Origin: Burkholderiales bacterium
GTDB taxonomy: Bacteria > Pseudomonadota > Gammaproteobacteria > Burkholderiales > Burkholderiaceae_B
Direction of reading: 5' to 3'
NCBI GenBank assembly: GCA_027484315.1
Contig: JAIXTE010000074.1
Span: 1 to 53,896 of the forward strand
Length of the DNA: 53,896 bases
Shown here: positions 1 through 8,647 of the stretch, piece after piece
Layout: each line of letters starts with the position of its first letter
Position numbering within the stretch: the stretch's first letter is position 1
Position numbers and translations under genes: made by a program
The notes under the pieces: model-generated
The model's input: only the letters and a program-made list of their open reading frames with translations
What the model was told of the DNA's origin: nothing
Database searches by the model: none

Positions 1-840
1 TCACTCGGCGCACAAATGAACCTCAGCAAATCTGCTGGTTCTCTTGAAACTTCCATTGCACGCCTGTCTTCTGGCCTGCGTGTCAACAGCGCGAAAGACG
101 ATGCAGCTGGACTTGCCATTGCTGAACGCATGACAGCCCAGATCAAAGGCTTCGATGTTGCTTCCCGCAACGCCAACGACGGCATTTCATTGCTTCAAGT
201 GGCTGATGGCGCTTTGGGCAAGATCACCGACAACCTGCAGCGCATGCGTGAATTGGGTGTTCAGTCCAAAAACGGCACTTTGAACGACACCGACCGCGCC
301 AACCTGAACCGGGAATTCTCGGAACTGGCCAACGAAGTGGGTCGTGTTGCAACCGGTACGTCTTTCAACGACAACACGGTATTTGCCTCCGCCAACAAGT
401 CCGTTGAACTGCAGATCGGTGCAGGCAATGAAACCACCGACACCTTGGCCGTGAACCTGACAGACGACGGCACAGCCACCGGCAACGACTTGCAAACCAC
501 CCTGGGTGGCGCAACACAAGCCCTGATTGCGACAGCACTGGGTGGTGTGGATTCCGCAGCCAACGCTGAAACCGCGATCGACACCATCGACACTGCCATT
601 GATGACATCACCAACCTGCGTTCTACAGTCGGTGCTGGCTTGAGCCGACTGGAACAAGTGGCTTCCTCACTGGAAACCAACAGCAGCAACCTGAGTTCAG
701 CCCGTGGCCGCATCATGGACGCTGACTTCGCCAAAGAAACTGCGAACCTGACCCGTTCACAGATCCTGCAACAGGCCGGTACTGCCATGTTGGCCCAGGC
801 CAACCAGTTGCCCAACAACGTGTTGAGCTTGCTGCGTTAA
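1..840 (+). CDS. fliC: flagellin, 5'-truncated by the window edge
   Basis: Flagellin, the filament subunit exported through the flagellar type III apparatus. The reading frame is open from base 1 (SLGAQMNLS...), which matches the interior of the flagellin N-terminus of the next gene (MLGINTNVASLTAQ...), so the true start lies about 10 codons upstream of the window and the ATG at 16 is internal. The conserved D0/D1 N-terminal coiled coil (SSGLRVNSAKDDAAGLAIAE) and the C-terminal D0 helix (ANQLPNNVLSLLR) flank a short variable middle. The ends are nearly identical to the flagellin at 1102 while the middle differs, as expected of a duplicated flagellin pair. Confidence 0.95.
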   Translation, partial: SLGAQMNLSKSAGSLETSIARLSSGLRVNSAKDDAAGLAIAERMTAQIKGFDVASRNANDGISLLQVADGALGKITDNLQRMRELGVQSKNGTLNDTDRANLNREFSELANEVGRVATGTSFNDNTVFASANKSVELQIGAGNETTDTLAVNLTDDGTATGNDLQTTLGGATQALIATALGGVDSAANAETAIDTIDTAIDDITNLRSTVGAGLSRLEQVASSLETNSSNLSSARGRIMDADFAKETANLTRSQILQQAGTAMLAQANQLPNNVLSLLR

Positions 841-861
841 TCGAAGACTGGCTCCGAGCGA

Positions 862-908
862 CCCCTGGTTTGACAGTGCACCCTGCAACACGCACTGGAA
901 AACCGGGG
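862..908 (+). other. stem-loop downstream of first flagellin
   Basis: CCCC-T-GGTTT pairs with AAACC-GGGG, and inside it CAGTGC pairs with GCACTG. There is no T-run after the stem, so this may be an mRNA 3'-end stabilising hairpin or a weak terminator rather than a classical intrinsic terminator. Confidence 0.45.
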
Positions 909-1006
909 GAAGTTCAAACAAAAAGACCCAATTACGGCACCCTCGCCGCAAACTTGAGGGCCATCAAAAATTCTCTTGAGAAAGTGAATTTTTTCGCATT
1001 TTTTTC

Positions 1007-1033
1007 TAAAGTTCCTGTTTTTTCAAGCGTTAA
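1007..1033 (+). promoter_or_regulatory. sigma-28 (FliA) promoter for second flagellin
   Basis: TAAAGTTC, an 11-base spacer, then AGCGTTAA fits the FliA consensus TAAAGTTT-N11-GCCGATAA (7 of 8 and 5 of 8 positions). It lies about 70 bases before the flagellin start codon, which is where a late-class flagellar promoter is expected. Confidence 0.65.
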
Positions 1034-1101
1034 GGAATCATGAGGCAGCACACACAGTGATGCAGCCCGATGAAATCAACTGAATCGCTTGGAGAAATAT
1101 C

Positions 1102-1965
1102 ATGCTAGGAATCAATACCAACGTTGCATCGCTGACCGCCCAGAAGAACCTGTCGGGTTCAGGCATCGGTTTGAACAACTCAATCGCCCGCCTGTCCTCT
1201 GGCCTTCGTGTGAACAGCGCCAAAGATGACGCGGCTGGCTTGGCCATCGCCGAGCGCATGCAAGCGCAGATCAAGGGCTTTGATGTGGCTGCCCGCAACG
1301 CCAACGATGGTATCTCCCTGCTGCAAGTGGCCGACGGCGCCATGGGTAAAATTTCAGACAACCTGCAGCGCATGCGTGAATTGGCTGTTCAAGCCAAGAA
1401 CGGCACCCTGAACGACACCGACCGGGTGAACCTGAACCGTGAATACACGGAGCTGGCCAACGAGGTGAACCGTATCACTACGGGCAGCACCTTCAACGGC
1501 AACAACCTGTTTGATGCCGCCAACCAGACACTGAGCTTCCAGGTGGGCACCGGTAACGCCACCACCGACACACTTGAATTGAATTTGACCGACGATGGTT
1601 TGAGCACAGGCAACGACCTGACCACCATCCTGACCGGTGCAGCGGCTGACATTCCAGCCAACCTGGGTGCGATTACCGATGTGGCCAACGCCACCACGGC
1701 GATTGACACACTGGACGCTTCGATTGACGCCATCACCGGCATTCGGGCTGTAGTGGGTGCAGGCCAAAGCCGCCTGGAACAGGTGGCCGCCTTTGCCGAC
1801 ACCTCCAGTACCAACCTGCAGGCCGCACGCGGACGCATCATGGACGCGGACTTTGCCAAGGAAACAGCGAACCTGACCCGATCACAGATTCTGCAGCAGG
1901 CTGGCACCGCCATGCTGGCCCAGGCCAACCAGTTGCCCAACAACGTACTGAGCCTGTTGCAGTAA
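1102..1965 (+). CDS. fliC: flagellin
   Basis: Complete 287-residue flagellin. It starts with the canonical MLGINTNVASL and ends in NNVLSLLQ, with conserved D0/D1 coiled-coil segments at both ends and a short central domain, so the surface D2/D3 domains are minimal. A GGAGA ribosome-binding site sits 6-7 bases before the ATG. A sigma-28-type promoter lies upstream and an intrinsic terminator downstream, so it is probably transcribed alone as a late flagellar gene. It is a close duplicate of the flagellin ending at 840. Whether both copies enter one filament cannot be told from sequence. Confidence 0.97.
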   Translation: MLGINTNVASLTAQKNLSGSGIGLNNSIARLSSGLRVNSAKDDAAGLAIAERMQAQIKGFDVAARNANDGISLLQVADGAMGKISDNLQRMRELAVQAKNGTLNDTDRVNLNREYTELANEVNRITTGSTFNGNNLFDAANQTLSFQVGTGNATTDTLELNLTDDGLSTGNDLTTILTGAAADIPANLGAITDVANATTAIDTLDASIDAITGIRAVVGAGQSRLEQVAAFADTSSTNLQAARGRIMDADFAKETANLTRSQILQQAGTAMLAQANQLPNNVLSLLQ

Positions 1966-2019
1966 CACCGCATTGACCAAGCACTGGCTGATCTGACTAG
2001 CATTGGGTCAGCTGGTTTC

Positions 2020-2066
2020 GGCAGGGGACTATCCCGAATTCGGACAATTTGTACCCTGCCTTTTTT
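2020..2066 (+). terminator. intrinsic terminator after flagellin
   Basis: GGCAGGG (2020-2026) pairs with CCCTGCC (2054-2060) and is followed directly by TTTTTT. The loop contains a further self-complementary CCGAATTCGG. Confidence 0.75.
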
Positions 2067-2138
2067 ATACCTTTTCCCTCTTTTTACTGCTGTTGCTGGT
2101 GTTACCACCAATAACCTGTCACGTCTTTTCCCGGTAAG

Positions 2139-2164
2139 CTGCATTTATTCCGTAAAAAATGCAG
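2139..2164 (+). promoter_or_regulatory. inverted repeat just upstream of tupB
   Basis: CTGCATTT, 10 bases, AAATGCAG: a perfect 8-base inverted repeat ending 4 bases before the tupB start codon. It is placed to act as an operator or as an RNA hairpin controlling translation. A link to the nearby helix-turn-helix regulator (4620-5510) is possible but unproven. No convincing ribosome-binding site is seen for tupB. Confidence 0.45.
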
Positions 2165-2168
2165 ATTA

Positions 2169-2876
2169 ATGCAAGATTTCTCACAAGCCTTTGTTCAAGC
2201 GTTTTCCCTCATCGGACAAGCTGACCCCACACTGATCGACATCATTACGCTGTCGCTTCAAGTCACATTCACGGCCGTGTCCATTGCCTGTGTGCTGGGT
2301 TTCCCAATTGGTGCTGCGCTGGCTGTTGGCCGTTTTCCGGGCCGAATGCTGTTGGTGGTGTTTCTGAATTCCTTGATGGGCTTGCCCCCGGTTGTGGTGG
2401 GCTTGGTGATCTACCTGTTTTTGTCTGCCGCCGGCCCTTTGGGTTTTCTGCAGTTGCTCTACACCCCAACCGCCATGGAGATTACGCCAGTGGTGTTGGT
2501 GACGCCGATCGTGGCTGCATTGGCCCGGCAGGTGATTGAAGATCTGTACAGCGAATACGATGAAATGTTGCGTGCCATGAATGCCAGCCGCATTCAAACC
2601 ATCTGGACCCTGATTGTGGACGCCCGCTATTCCCTGCTGACCAGCGCATTGGCGGGTTTGGGGCGAGCACTGGCCGAGGTCGGGGCAGTCATTATTGTAG
2701 GCGGCAACATCGCCAACGTGACCCGGGTCATGACCACCACCATTGCGCTGGAAACTTCCAAGGGCGAACTGGCCTTGGCGCTGGGTTTGGGAATCATCCT
2801 GATCGCACTGTCCATCCTCATCAATGCAGCCTTGTTTTTGCTTAAAAACAGCGCTCAGAAAAGGGCGTATGCCTGA
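2169..2876 (+). CDS. tupB: tungstate ABC transporter permease TupB
   Basis: Inner-membrane permease of a TupABC-type oxyanion importer, 235 residues with about five or six hydrophobic segments. The cytoplasmic EAA-like loop that docks on the ATPase is visible in the segment around residues 135-175 (AMNASRIQTIWTLIVDARYS... ALAGLGRALAEVGAVIIVGGN). Family assignment rests on this region and on the adjacent TupA-type binding protein. It opens the operon tupB-tupC-tupA; its stop codon overlaps the start region of tupC. An inverted repeat lies immediately upstream of the start. The substrate could be tungstate or molybdate; tungstate is favoured by the binding protein family. Confidence 0.9.
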   Translation: MQDFSQAFVQAFSLIGQADPTLIDIITLSLQVTFTAVSIACVLGFPIGAALAVGRFPGRMLLVVFLNSLMGLPPVVVGLVIYLFLSAAGPLGFLQLLYTPTAMEITPVVLVTPIVAALARQVIEDLYSEYDEMLRAMNASRIQTIWTLIVDARYSLLTSALAGLGRALAEVGAVIIVGGNIANVTRVMTTTIALETSKGELALALGLGIILIALSILINAALFLLKNSAQKRAYA

Positions 2877-3717
2877 CATGGTCAATGAGATGAGCGAAGA
2901 GATGGGCAACGAGATGCGCAATGAGATGCTCAATGCGATGAACAGTCAGACGAACACGGTGATCAAGAGCGACCTGGCTTTGCTTGCGCCCAACAAATCA
3001 TTTTCTGAACACCTGCCCATCCGCTTTGAAGGTATTCACCTGGCGTTTGCCAAACGGGCTATTTACAGCAATTTGAATCTGGAAATAGGCGCGCATGGAA
3101 TCACAGCCATCATGGGGCCCAATGGTGCAGGAAAAAGTTTGATTCTGCGCCTGCTGGCAGGCTTGATTCAGCCAGATCAAGGGCGTGTGCTTTACAACGG
3201 CAAATCTGGTTTGCCTGCGGGCCAAATTGGTTTCGTATTTCAGCGCCCGGTGTTGTTGCGCCGCAGTGTGCAAGACAACCTGTTGCACGCGCTGTCACTG
3301 GCCGATGTAGCACGGGTTGAACGACCTTACCGCTCACAAGCTCTGCTTGAACTGGGTGGGATGGAACACTTGGCCCGCTCGCCAGCCCGAAAACTTTCCG
3401 GTGGCGAGCAGCAACGCCTGACCCTGTTGCGCGCTCTTGCGGCAAAGCCGGGTTTGCTGGTGTTGGATGAACCCAGCGCAAGCCTTGACCCACAGGCCAC
3501 CGCATTGATTGAAAAAATTGTGCGGCGTGCCAGCCAGTGTGGCGTGAAGGTGCTGCTGGTGACGCATGACCAAGGGCAGGCAGCCCGCCTTGCAGACAAC
3601 GTCATGTTTGTTCACAAAGGGCAAGTGCATCCTGTTCAGCCCACAGGTTCCTTTTTGAAACAGCCAGCCAGTCGGGAAGCAAAAGCCTACCTGGCCGGTG
3701 AATTATTGATTGACTGA
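2869..3717 (+). CDS. tupC: tungstate ABC transporter ATP-binding protein TupC
   Basis: Cytoplasmic ATPase that powers the TupB permease. Walker A (GPNGAGKS), Q-loop (FVFQRP), ABC signature (LSGGEQQRL), Walker B (LLVLDEP) and H-loop (VTHD) are all present. The start is uncertain: ATG 2869 overlaps the tupB stop, but the first 25 codons are a 12-base iterated array giving repeated NEM-like triplets with six more in-frame ATGs, and the conserved domain begins only near FEGIHLAFAKRA at about 3027. The true start may therefore be any of these ATGs. An earlier ATG at 2824 lies deep inside tupB and is unlikely. Confidence 0.9.
   Translation: MPDMVNEMSEEMGNEMRNEMLNAMNSQTNTVIKSDLALLAPNKSFSEHLPIRFEGIHLAFAKRAIYSNLNLEIGAHGITAIMGPNGAGKSLILRLLAGLIQPDQGRVLYNGKSGLPAGQIGFVFQRPVLLRRSVQDNLLHALSLADVARVERPYRSQALLELGGMEHLARSPARKLSGGEQQRLTLLRALAAKPGLLVLDEPSASLDPQATALIEKIVRRASQCGVKVLLVTHDQGQAARLADNVMFVHKGQVHPVQPTGSFLKQPASREAKAYLAGELLID
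2878..2940 (+). repeat. 12-base iterated start-codon array in tupC
   Basis: Six ATG codons occur at an exact 12-base period (2878, 2890, 2902, 2914, 2926, 2938), each unit resembling ATG-NNN-AAY-GAG. All are in the tupC frame. This looks like a short tandem-repeat expansion at the 5' end of the gene. Confidence 0.8.
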
Positions 3718-3746
3718 TTTTTACCGAAGTAGATGGAGACATGCAT

Positions 3747-4580
3747 ATGAAAACTAAAATCAAAACACTGGCGGTGTTGATTGCCAGCAGCGTATTGGCC
3801 AGCGGTTTGCTTACACAGGCCCACGCCGCCGACAAATTCATCATCCTTCAGTCCACCACATCCACAGAAAACTCCGGCTTGTTCGGTCACCTGTTGCCTG
3901 CATTCAAAGCAGACACTGGGATTGATGTTCGCGTTGTGGCTGTGGGCACAGGCCAAGCCTTGAAAAACGCACAGAATTGCGATGGCGATGTGGTGCTGGT
4001 GCATGCCAAGTCTGCAGAAGAAAAGTTTGTGGCGGAAGGTTATGGCGTCAAGCGCACGGATGTGATGTACAACGACTTTGTCGTTGTAGGCCCCGGCAAT
4101 GACCCTGCAGGCGTGGCAGGTAGCAAGGAAGTGGTCAAGTCAATGAAAGCAATTGCGGACAAGCAGGCTTTGTTTGCTTCGCGTGGCGACGACAGTGGCA
4201 CACACAAGAAAGAACAGGAACTGTGGACTGCAGCCAAGGTGGATGTGAAAGCAGCCAGTGGCAAGTGGTACCGGGAGACAGGTTCAGGCATGGGGGCCAC
4301 CTTGAACACGGGTGTTGGCATGGGTGCTTATGTGTTGGCCGACCGTGCCAGCTGGATTGCATTTGGCAACAAGGGGAACTTCAAGATTGCGGTGGAGGGA
4401 GACCCCACGCTGTTTAACCAGTACGGCGTGATTGCCGTGAACCCTGCCAAGTGCCCGAATGTGAAAAGTGACTTGGGTAATACTTTTGTGAACTGGATTT
4501 TGTCACCCAAAGGACAGGCCACGATTGCGGGGTACAAGCAGAACGGGCAGTCGCTGTTTTTTCCAAATGCACCGAAGTAA
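3747..4580 (+). CDS. tupA: tungstate-binding periplasmic protein TupA
   Basis: Periplasmic solute-binding protein of the Tup importer, 277 residues. It has a Sec signal peptide (MKTKIKTLAVLIASS... AHA) and then the family hallmark STTSTENSGLF, which binds the oxyanion, followed by a GTGQA segment. The later SRGDDSGTHKKE motif is also typical of TupA. Start 3747 is chosen over ATG 3741 because GGAG at 3735 is 8 bases from 3747 but only 2 from 3741. It lies 29 bases after tupC. No obvious terminator separates it from the convergent regulator gene. Confidence 0.92.
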   Translation: MKTKIKTLAVLIASSVLASGLLTQAHAADKFIILQSTTSTENSGLFGHLLPAFKADTGIDVRVVAVGTGQALKNAQNCDGDVVLVHAKSAEEKFVAEGYGVKRTDVMYNDFVVVGPGNDPAGVAGSKEVVKSMKAIADKQALFASRGDDSGTHKKEQELWTAAKVDVKAASGKWYRETGSGMGATLNTGVGMGAYVLADRASWIAFGNKGNFKIAVEGDPTLFNQYGVIAVNPAKCPNVKSDLGNTFVNWILSPKGQATIAGYKQNGQSLFFPNAPK

Positions 4581-4619
4581 GGCAACCTGATAAGGCGCCC
4601 AGCCAAGCTTTTTGAATCG

Positions 4620-5510
4620 TTAAGCGTTCCACACCACGGTGCCCAGTGCCGTGGTGTCATAACCTGCAAATTGCTGGGCTTTTGTTTTGAATGCGGCGGT
4701 GCGTGTGAAGGCCAGAAGCGTTTGAAAGGGTGGTTCGAACCATGCCTTTCTGCACACCATCACATCAAAATTTTCTGTTTGAGTGGGCACAAATCCCAGT
4801 CCGAATTGCAGGGCCAAGGCCTGCAAACCGGGTGCAGCGTCTGCTGTGCCACTGGCCACTGCCGCAATCGCGTCATTTTCCGTCCGGCAGGTTTCGGTCA
4901 CATTCAAAGTATCCAACTGCAAACCTTGCGCCTGCAGCAGGTGTTCAAACAAAATCATGCCGCCTGCGCCGCGTTGGCGTACGGCTACTTTCAATTTCGG
5001 TAAGTCTGCCACCGTTGAAATATTTGTTGGATTGCCTTTGGCGACAATCAGGCCTTGCTGCCGCGCGGCCCAATTCACCAGCACCACATGGCTGCCTTCA
5101 AAGCGGGTTTGAACCACATGTGTATTCCACGCGGTGGCTGCCGGGTTGAGAACATGCAGACCGGTGGCTATCGAGCCGCTGTTTTCGAACACATCCAGGC
5201 CACTTGAACTGCCATCGAACTGCATGGCCAAACCACAGTCTGATTCGCGAATGGCCCATTCCAACAAAGGGTCGTGGCTGCCTGAGACCACATTCAGGCG
5301 CTGGGTTGCTTGTGAGCTGATCGGCTTTTCACCAGTGCGTATCCAGTGCATCAGTTCCGCTTTGGGAAACAACAGCTTGCCTGTTGCTTTTACACAGGGA
5401 ATTTCCTGCGCACTCACCAGGTCGTACAACTTGCGTTCCTTGATACGCAGCAGTTCCGCCACCTCTTTGGTGGTCAAAAACTCGGGTGTAATTGGGTCTG
5501 CCGCGGTCAT
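4620..5510 (-). CDS. helix-turn-helix regulator with periplasmic-binding-like domain
   Basis: 296 residues. Residues about 10-60 (FLTTKEVAELLRIKERKLYDLV... PKAELMHWI) form an excisionase/MerR-like helix-turn-helix; residues about 75-290 resemble the PBP-like domain fused to such domains in regulators found beside molybdate and tungstate transporters. A likely role is sensing an oxyanion and controlling tup or molybdenum genes. Oddly, its ATG overlaps the stop of the RND pump gene by 4 bases, so it is the fourth gene of the efflux operon, and it is convergent with tupBCA. The ligand and targets are inference. Confidence 0.8.
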   Translation of the reverse strand: MTAADPITPEFLTTKEVAELLRIKERKLYDLVSAQEIPCVKATGKLLFPKAELMHWIRTGEKPISSQATQRLNVVSGSHDPLLEWAIRESDCGLAMQFDGSSSGLDVFENSGSIATGLHVLNPAATAWNTHVVQTRFEGSHVVLVNWAARQQGLIVAKGNPTNISTVADLPKLKVAVRQRGAGGMILFEHLLQAQGLQLDTLNVTETCRTENDAIAAVASGTADAAPGLQALALQFGLGFVPTQTENFDVMVCRKAWFEPPFQTLLAFTRTAAFKTKAQQFAGYDTTALGTVVWNA

Positions 5511-8500
5511 GTCGCGCTGTGTTCCTCGAGTTTGGTCAGGTCAATCCTGTCAGGTTCAAGGCCAGGGCTTGTTCCGATGATTCTGCGTATGTCGTCAATC
5601 ATCAGGTAAAGACAAGGCACCAGCAGCAGTGTAATTGCAGTCGCAAACAAAATGCCATACCCCAGCGAAATGGCCATGGGAATCATGAACTTGGCTTGTC
5701 GCGATGTTTCGAAGATCATGGGGGCCAGACCACCAAATGTGGACACGGTGGTCAGCATGATGGGCCTGAAACGCCGCACACCTGAACTGCAAATTGCCTC
5801 GTAGGGCGACATGCCGTCCCGAACTTTTTCATTGGCATAGTCCACCATCACCAGGGAGTCGTTCACTACCACACCCGCCAGCGCGAGGATGCCCATGATG
5901 GACACAATACTGATGCTGTAACCCATCAGCAAATGTCCCAGAATGGCACCGAATATACCAAACGGAATGGCCAGCATGACAACAAAGGGTTGAAGGTAAC
6001 TTTTGAAGGGGATGGCCAGAAGAACATAAATCATCAACAGGGCGACCATGAAGCCCTTGGCCAAACCGCTGGTGGCTTCAGAGAAGTCCTGTTGACGTCC
6101 GGCAAAGCTGTAACTCAAACCGGGATAGTCGGCCATCAGCTTGGGCATCAGGTCTTTCACGGTGGCAGCCTGAACTTGCTGGGCCTGGTTGCGCGGGTTC
6201 ACATTCGCTGTCACTGAAATGGTTCTGCGACCATCGCGCCGCGTGATGTTGGCGACAGCGCGGGTGTCATCAAATTCAACCACTGAATGCAAGGGCACCA
6301 AGGTGCCTTGCGGGGTACGAATCAACAGATCCCGCACATCAGTTTGTGCCGACTGTTCCGATTCTGGCCGCATGACCAGCACCTTGATTTCGTTTCTTCC
6401 GCGTTGCTGGCGCAGCGCTTCAGCACCAAAAAATGCCGCCCGTACCTGTCTGCCGATTTCATTGGAGCTGAGCCCCAGTCGTCGTGCTTCCTCTTTCAGG
6501 GTGAAGCTGAACTGTTCCTTCCCATTTTGAAAGCCATCATCAATTTCAGACACCATGGGGTAATTGGCCAACTCGCCAGCCAGGGCTTCACTGGCTTGTC
6601 GAAGTGTGTCGACATTTCGGTGACTGAGCTGCACGGTGAATGCCGGCCCACTGCCGGGCCCGCCGGAATCCGCAGCAAACCGAATGGTTTCCACACCAGG
6701 GATCGAGCCCACCTCCTTGCGCCACTGGTCGGTGAATTCAGCAGTGGGCACGGGGCGTACGCCTGGTGGTGTCAGGTAGGTTTTTACAGTGATGTTGTTT
6801 TCGTTCACGCTAGCGTAAATGCCGGTACTTTGTTGTTCGCCACCTGTTGCTTCTACCGTTTTCTGTGCACTGGCCACAATCTTGTCGCGCACCGCATTGA
6901 CCTGCTCGTTGGTGCTACCCAGTGGCAAAATGGCACGTACTTCCGACAAGTCGGCCTCTACTTGCGGGAACAGTTCGAACCCCATTCGGCCACTAATGGG
7001 CCAGGCCAGCACCATGATCATCAGTGCAATGCCTATGGCCATCGACAAATAGCGGTATTCGACACATTTCTGGATGATGGGGGTATAACGGCGTTCAATA
7101 AAAAGACTGAAGTTTTTTGAGAACTGTTGCTGCCAATTGTGAAAGCGCCCTTTGCTTTCAGTACTGTGAGCCAGGTGGGCTGGCAAAATGAAAATGGCTT
7201 CCATCAGGGAAATGATGAAGACGGTGCAGACCACCAAGGGAATGGATGCCCAGATTTTCCCCAAAAACCCTGGCACAAACAGCAGCGGGGCGAAAGCCGC
7301 CACATTGGTGAGAATGCTGAAAGTCACTGGCAAAGCCACGTCCCGTGCGCCTTGAATGGATGCGTCGAGCAAGCTCATGCCTTGCTGACGGTACTCATAG
7401 ATGTTCTCACCCGCCACAATGGCGTCGTCCACCACAATGCCTAGGGCAATGATGAAGGCGAACATCGAAATCATGTTGAAAGTGACGCCGAACAGCGGTA
7501 ACACCAGCATGGCACCCAGGAAGGCTGTGGGAATGCCCATGCAGATCCAGAAAGCAAGTTTCCAGTCCAGAAACAAGGTCAGCAAAACCATGACCAGCAA
7601 GAGGCCCTGCAAAGCGTTGCTGGCCAAGAGGTCCTGGCGCTGCTTGTACACATCCGAGCGGTCGCTGACCACTGCGATTTCAACACCTTCGGGCATCAGG
7701 GGACGGGTTTTTTCCAAGGCTTCCTGAGTGGCTTCGGAAATGCCGATCGGTGTTTGCTCCCCGATGCGGGACACCGATATTTCAATCGATGGTTTGCCGT
7801 TGAACGTGGCATATTTATCGACATCCTGGAAGCCATCCCGCACTGTGGCAATATCACCCAGTTTCAGCGGTGTGCCCGCCACAGGTGACACGATGGGTAA
7901 TGCAGCAAATTCTTTGGCAAAGTCCCGGCGTTCAGACACACGCAACAAAATTTCACCGCTTTGCGTGGATATGCTGCCTCCTGACACTTCAACCACATTG
8001 GCGCGAATGTTGTCTGCAATCCCTTGAAGGCTAAGTCCATACGCGTTCAGCTTGGCCTCGGGCACCTCGATGTGAATTTCCTGTTCGCGGGTTTCAGCCA
8101 GGTCCACCTGGGTAATGCCTGGGTTCTGCAGCAAACCATCTCGTACTTCTTCGGCCAGGTTACGAAGCGACAGTTCATCGGTATCGCCATACACCACCAG
8201 TGTCACCACGCCACGTTTGCGTACGTTCAGTGCCACGTTAGGTACTTCGGCATCGCCCGGGAATGTGGTGATGCGATCCACCTCTTGCTTGATGCGGTCG
8301 TACACCGCCTTGGCGTCTTCGGACTCGTCAATTTCCACCACGATACTGGCTGCGCCTTCATTGGCGGTGGAGTTCACTTCCACAATGCCTTCAATGGCGG
8401 AAATAGCTTCTTCCACAGCCAGCACAATGCCCTGCTCAACGTCCTGTGGGCTTGCGCCGGGGTAAGCCACTGTGATGGTGACCAAGTCCAGTTCAAATTC

Positions 8501-8647
8501 TGGAAACACTTCTTTGGTCATGTTCATGAAACCAATCACACCACCGATCAGGCACACCCACATCAGGATGTTGGCGGCCACGGTGTTCTTGGTCATCCAG
8601 GCCAGAGGGCCTGTGCGGTCGACCCGGCGTCTGCTGGCTGCATTCAT
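5507..8647 (-). CDS. RND efflux pump, inner-membrane permease
   Basis: 1046-residue proton-driven RND transporter of the AcrB/HAE1 family. An N-terminal membrane segment (NILMWVCLIGGVIGFM) is followed by a large periplasmic loop, a central membrane bundle, a second periplasmic loop and a C-terminal bundle. The paired acidic residues of the proton relay are visible in GIVVDDAIVAGENI. Start overlaps the adaptor stop by ATGA, and its own stop overlaps the regulator start. Substrate cannot be read from sequence. It is the hydrophobic-compound type rather than the metal-exporting CzcA type as far as motifs allow. Confidence 0.93.
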   Translation of the reverse strand: MNAASRRRVDRTGPLAWMTKNTVAANILMWVCLIGGVIGFMNMTKEVFPEFELDLVTITVAYPGASPQDVEQGIVLAVEEAISAIEGIVEVNSTANEGAASIVVEIDESEDAKAVYDRIKQEVDRITTFPGDAEVPNVALNVRKRGVVTLVVYGDTDELSLRNLAEEVRDGLLQNPGITQVDLAETREQEIHIEVPEAKLNAYGLSLQGIADNIRANVVEVSGGSISTQSGEILLRVSERRDFAKEFAALPIVSPVAGTPLKLGDIATVRDGFQDVDKYATFNGKPSIEISVSRIGEQTPIGISEATQEALEKTRPLMPEGVEIAVVSDRSDVYKQRQDLLASNALQGLLLVMVLLTLFLDWKLAFWICMGIPTAFLGAMLVLPLFGVTFNMISMFAFIIALGIVVDDAIVAGENIYEYRQQGMSLLDASIQGARDVALPVTFSILTNVAAFAPLLFVPGFLGKIWASIPLVVCTVFIISLMEAIFILPAHLAHSTESKGRFHNWQQQFSKNFSLFIERRYTPIIQKCVEYRYLSMAIGIALMIMVLAWPISGRMGFELFPQVEADLSEVRAILPLGSTNEQVNAVRDKIVASAQKTVEATGGEQQSTGIYASVNENNITVKTYLTPPGVRPVPTAEFTDQWRKEVGSIPGVETIRFAADSGGPGSGPAFTVQLSHRNVDTLRQASEALAGELANYPMVSEIDDGFQNGKEQFSFTLKEEARRLGLSSNEIGRQVRAAFFGAEALRQQRGRNEIKVLVMRPESEQSAQTDVRDLLIRTPQGTLVPLHSVVEFDDTRAVANITRRDGRRTISVTANVNPRNQAQQVQAATVKDLMPKLMADYPGLSYSFAGRQQDFSEATSGLAKGFMVALLMIYVLLAIPFKSYLQPFVVMLAIPFGIFGAILGHLLMGYSISIVSIMGILALAGVVVNDSLVMVDYANEKVRDGMSPYEAICSSGVRRFRPIMLTTVSTFGGLAPMIFETSRQAKFMIPMAISLGYGILFATAITLLLVPCLYLMIDDIRRIIGTSPGLEPDRIDLTKLEEHSAT

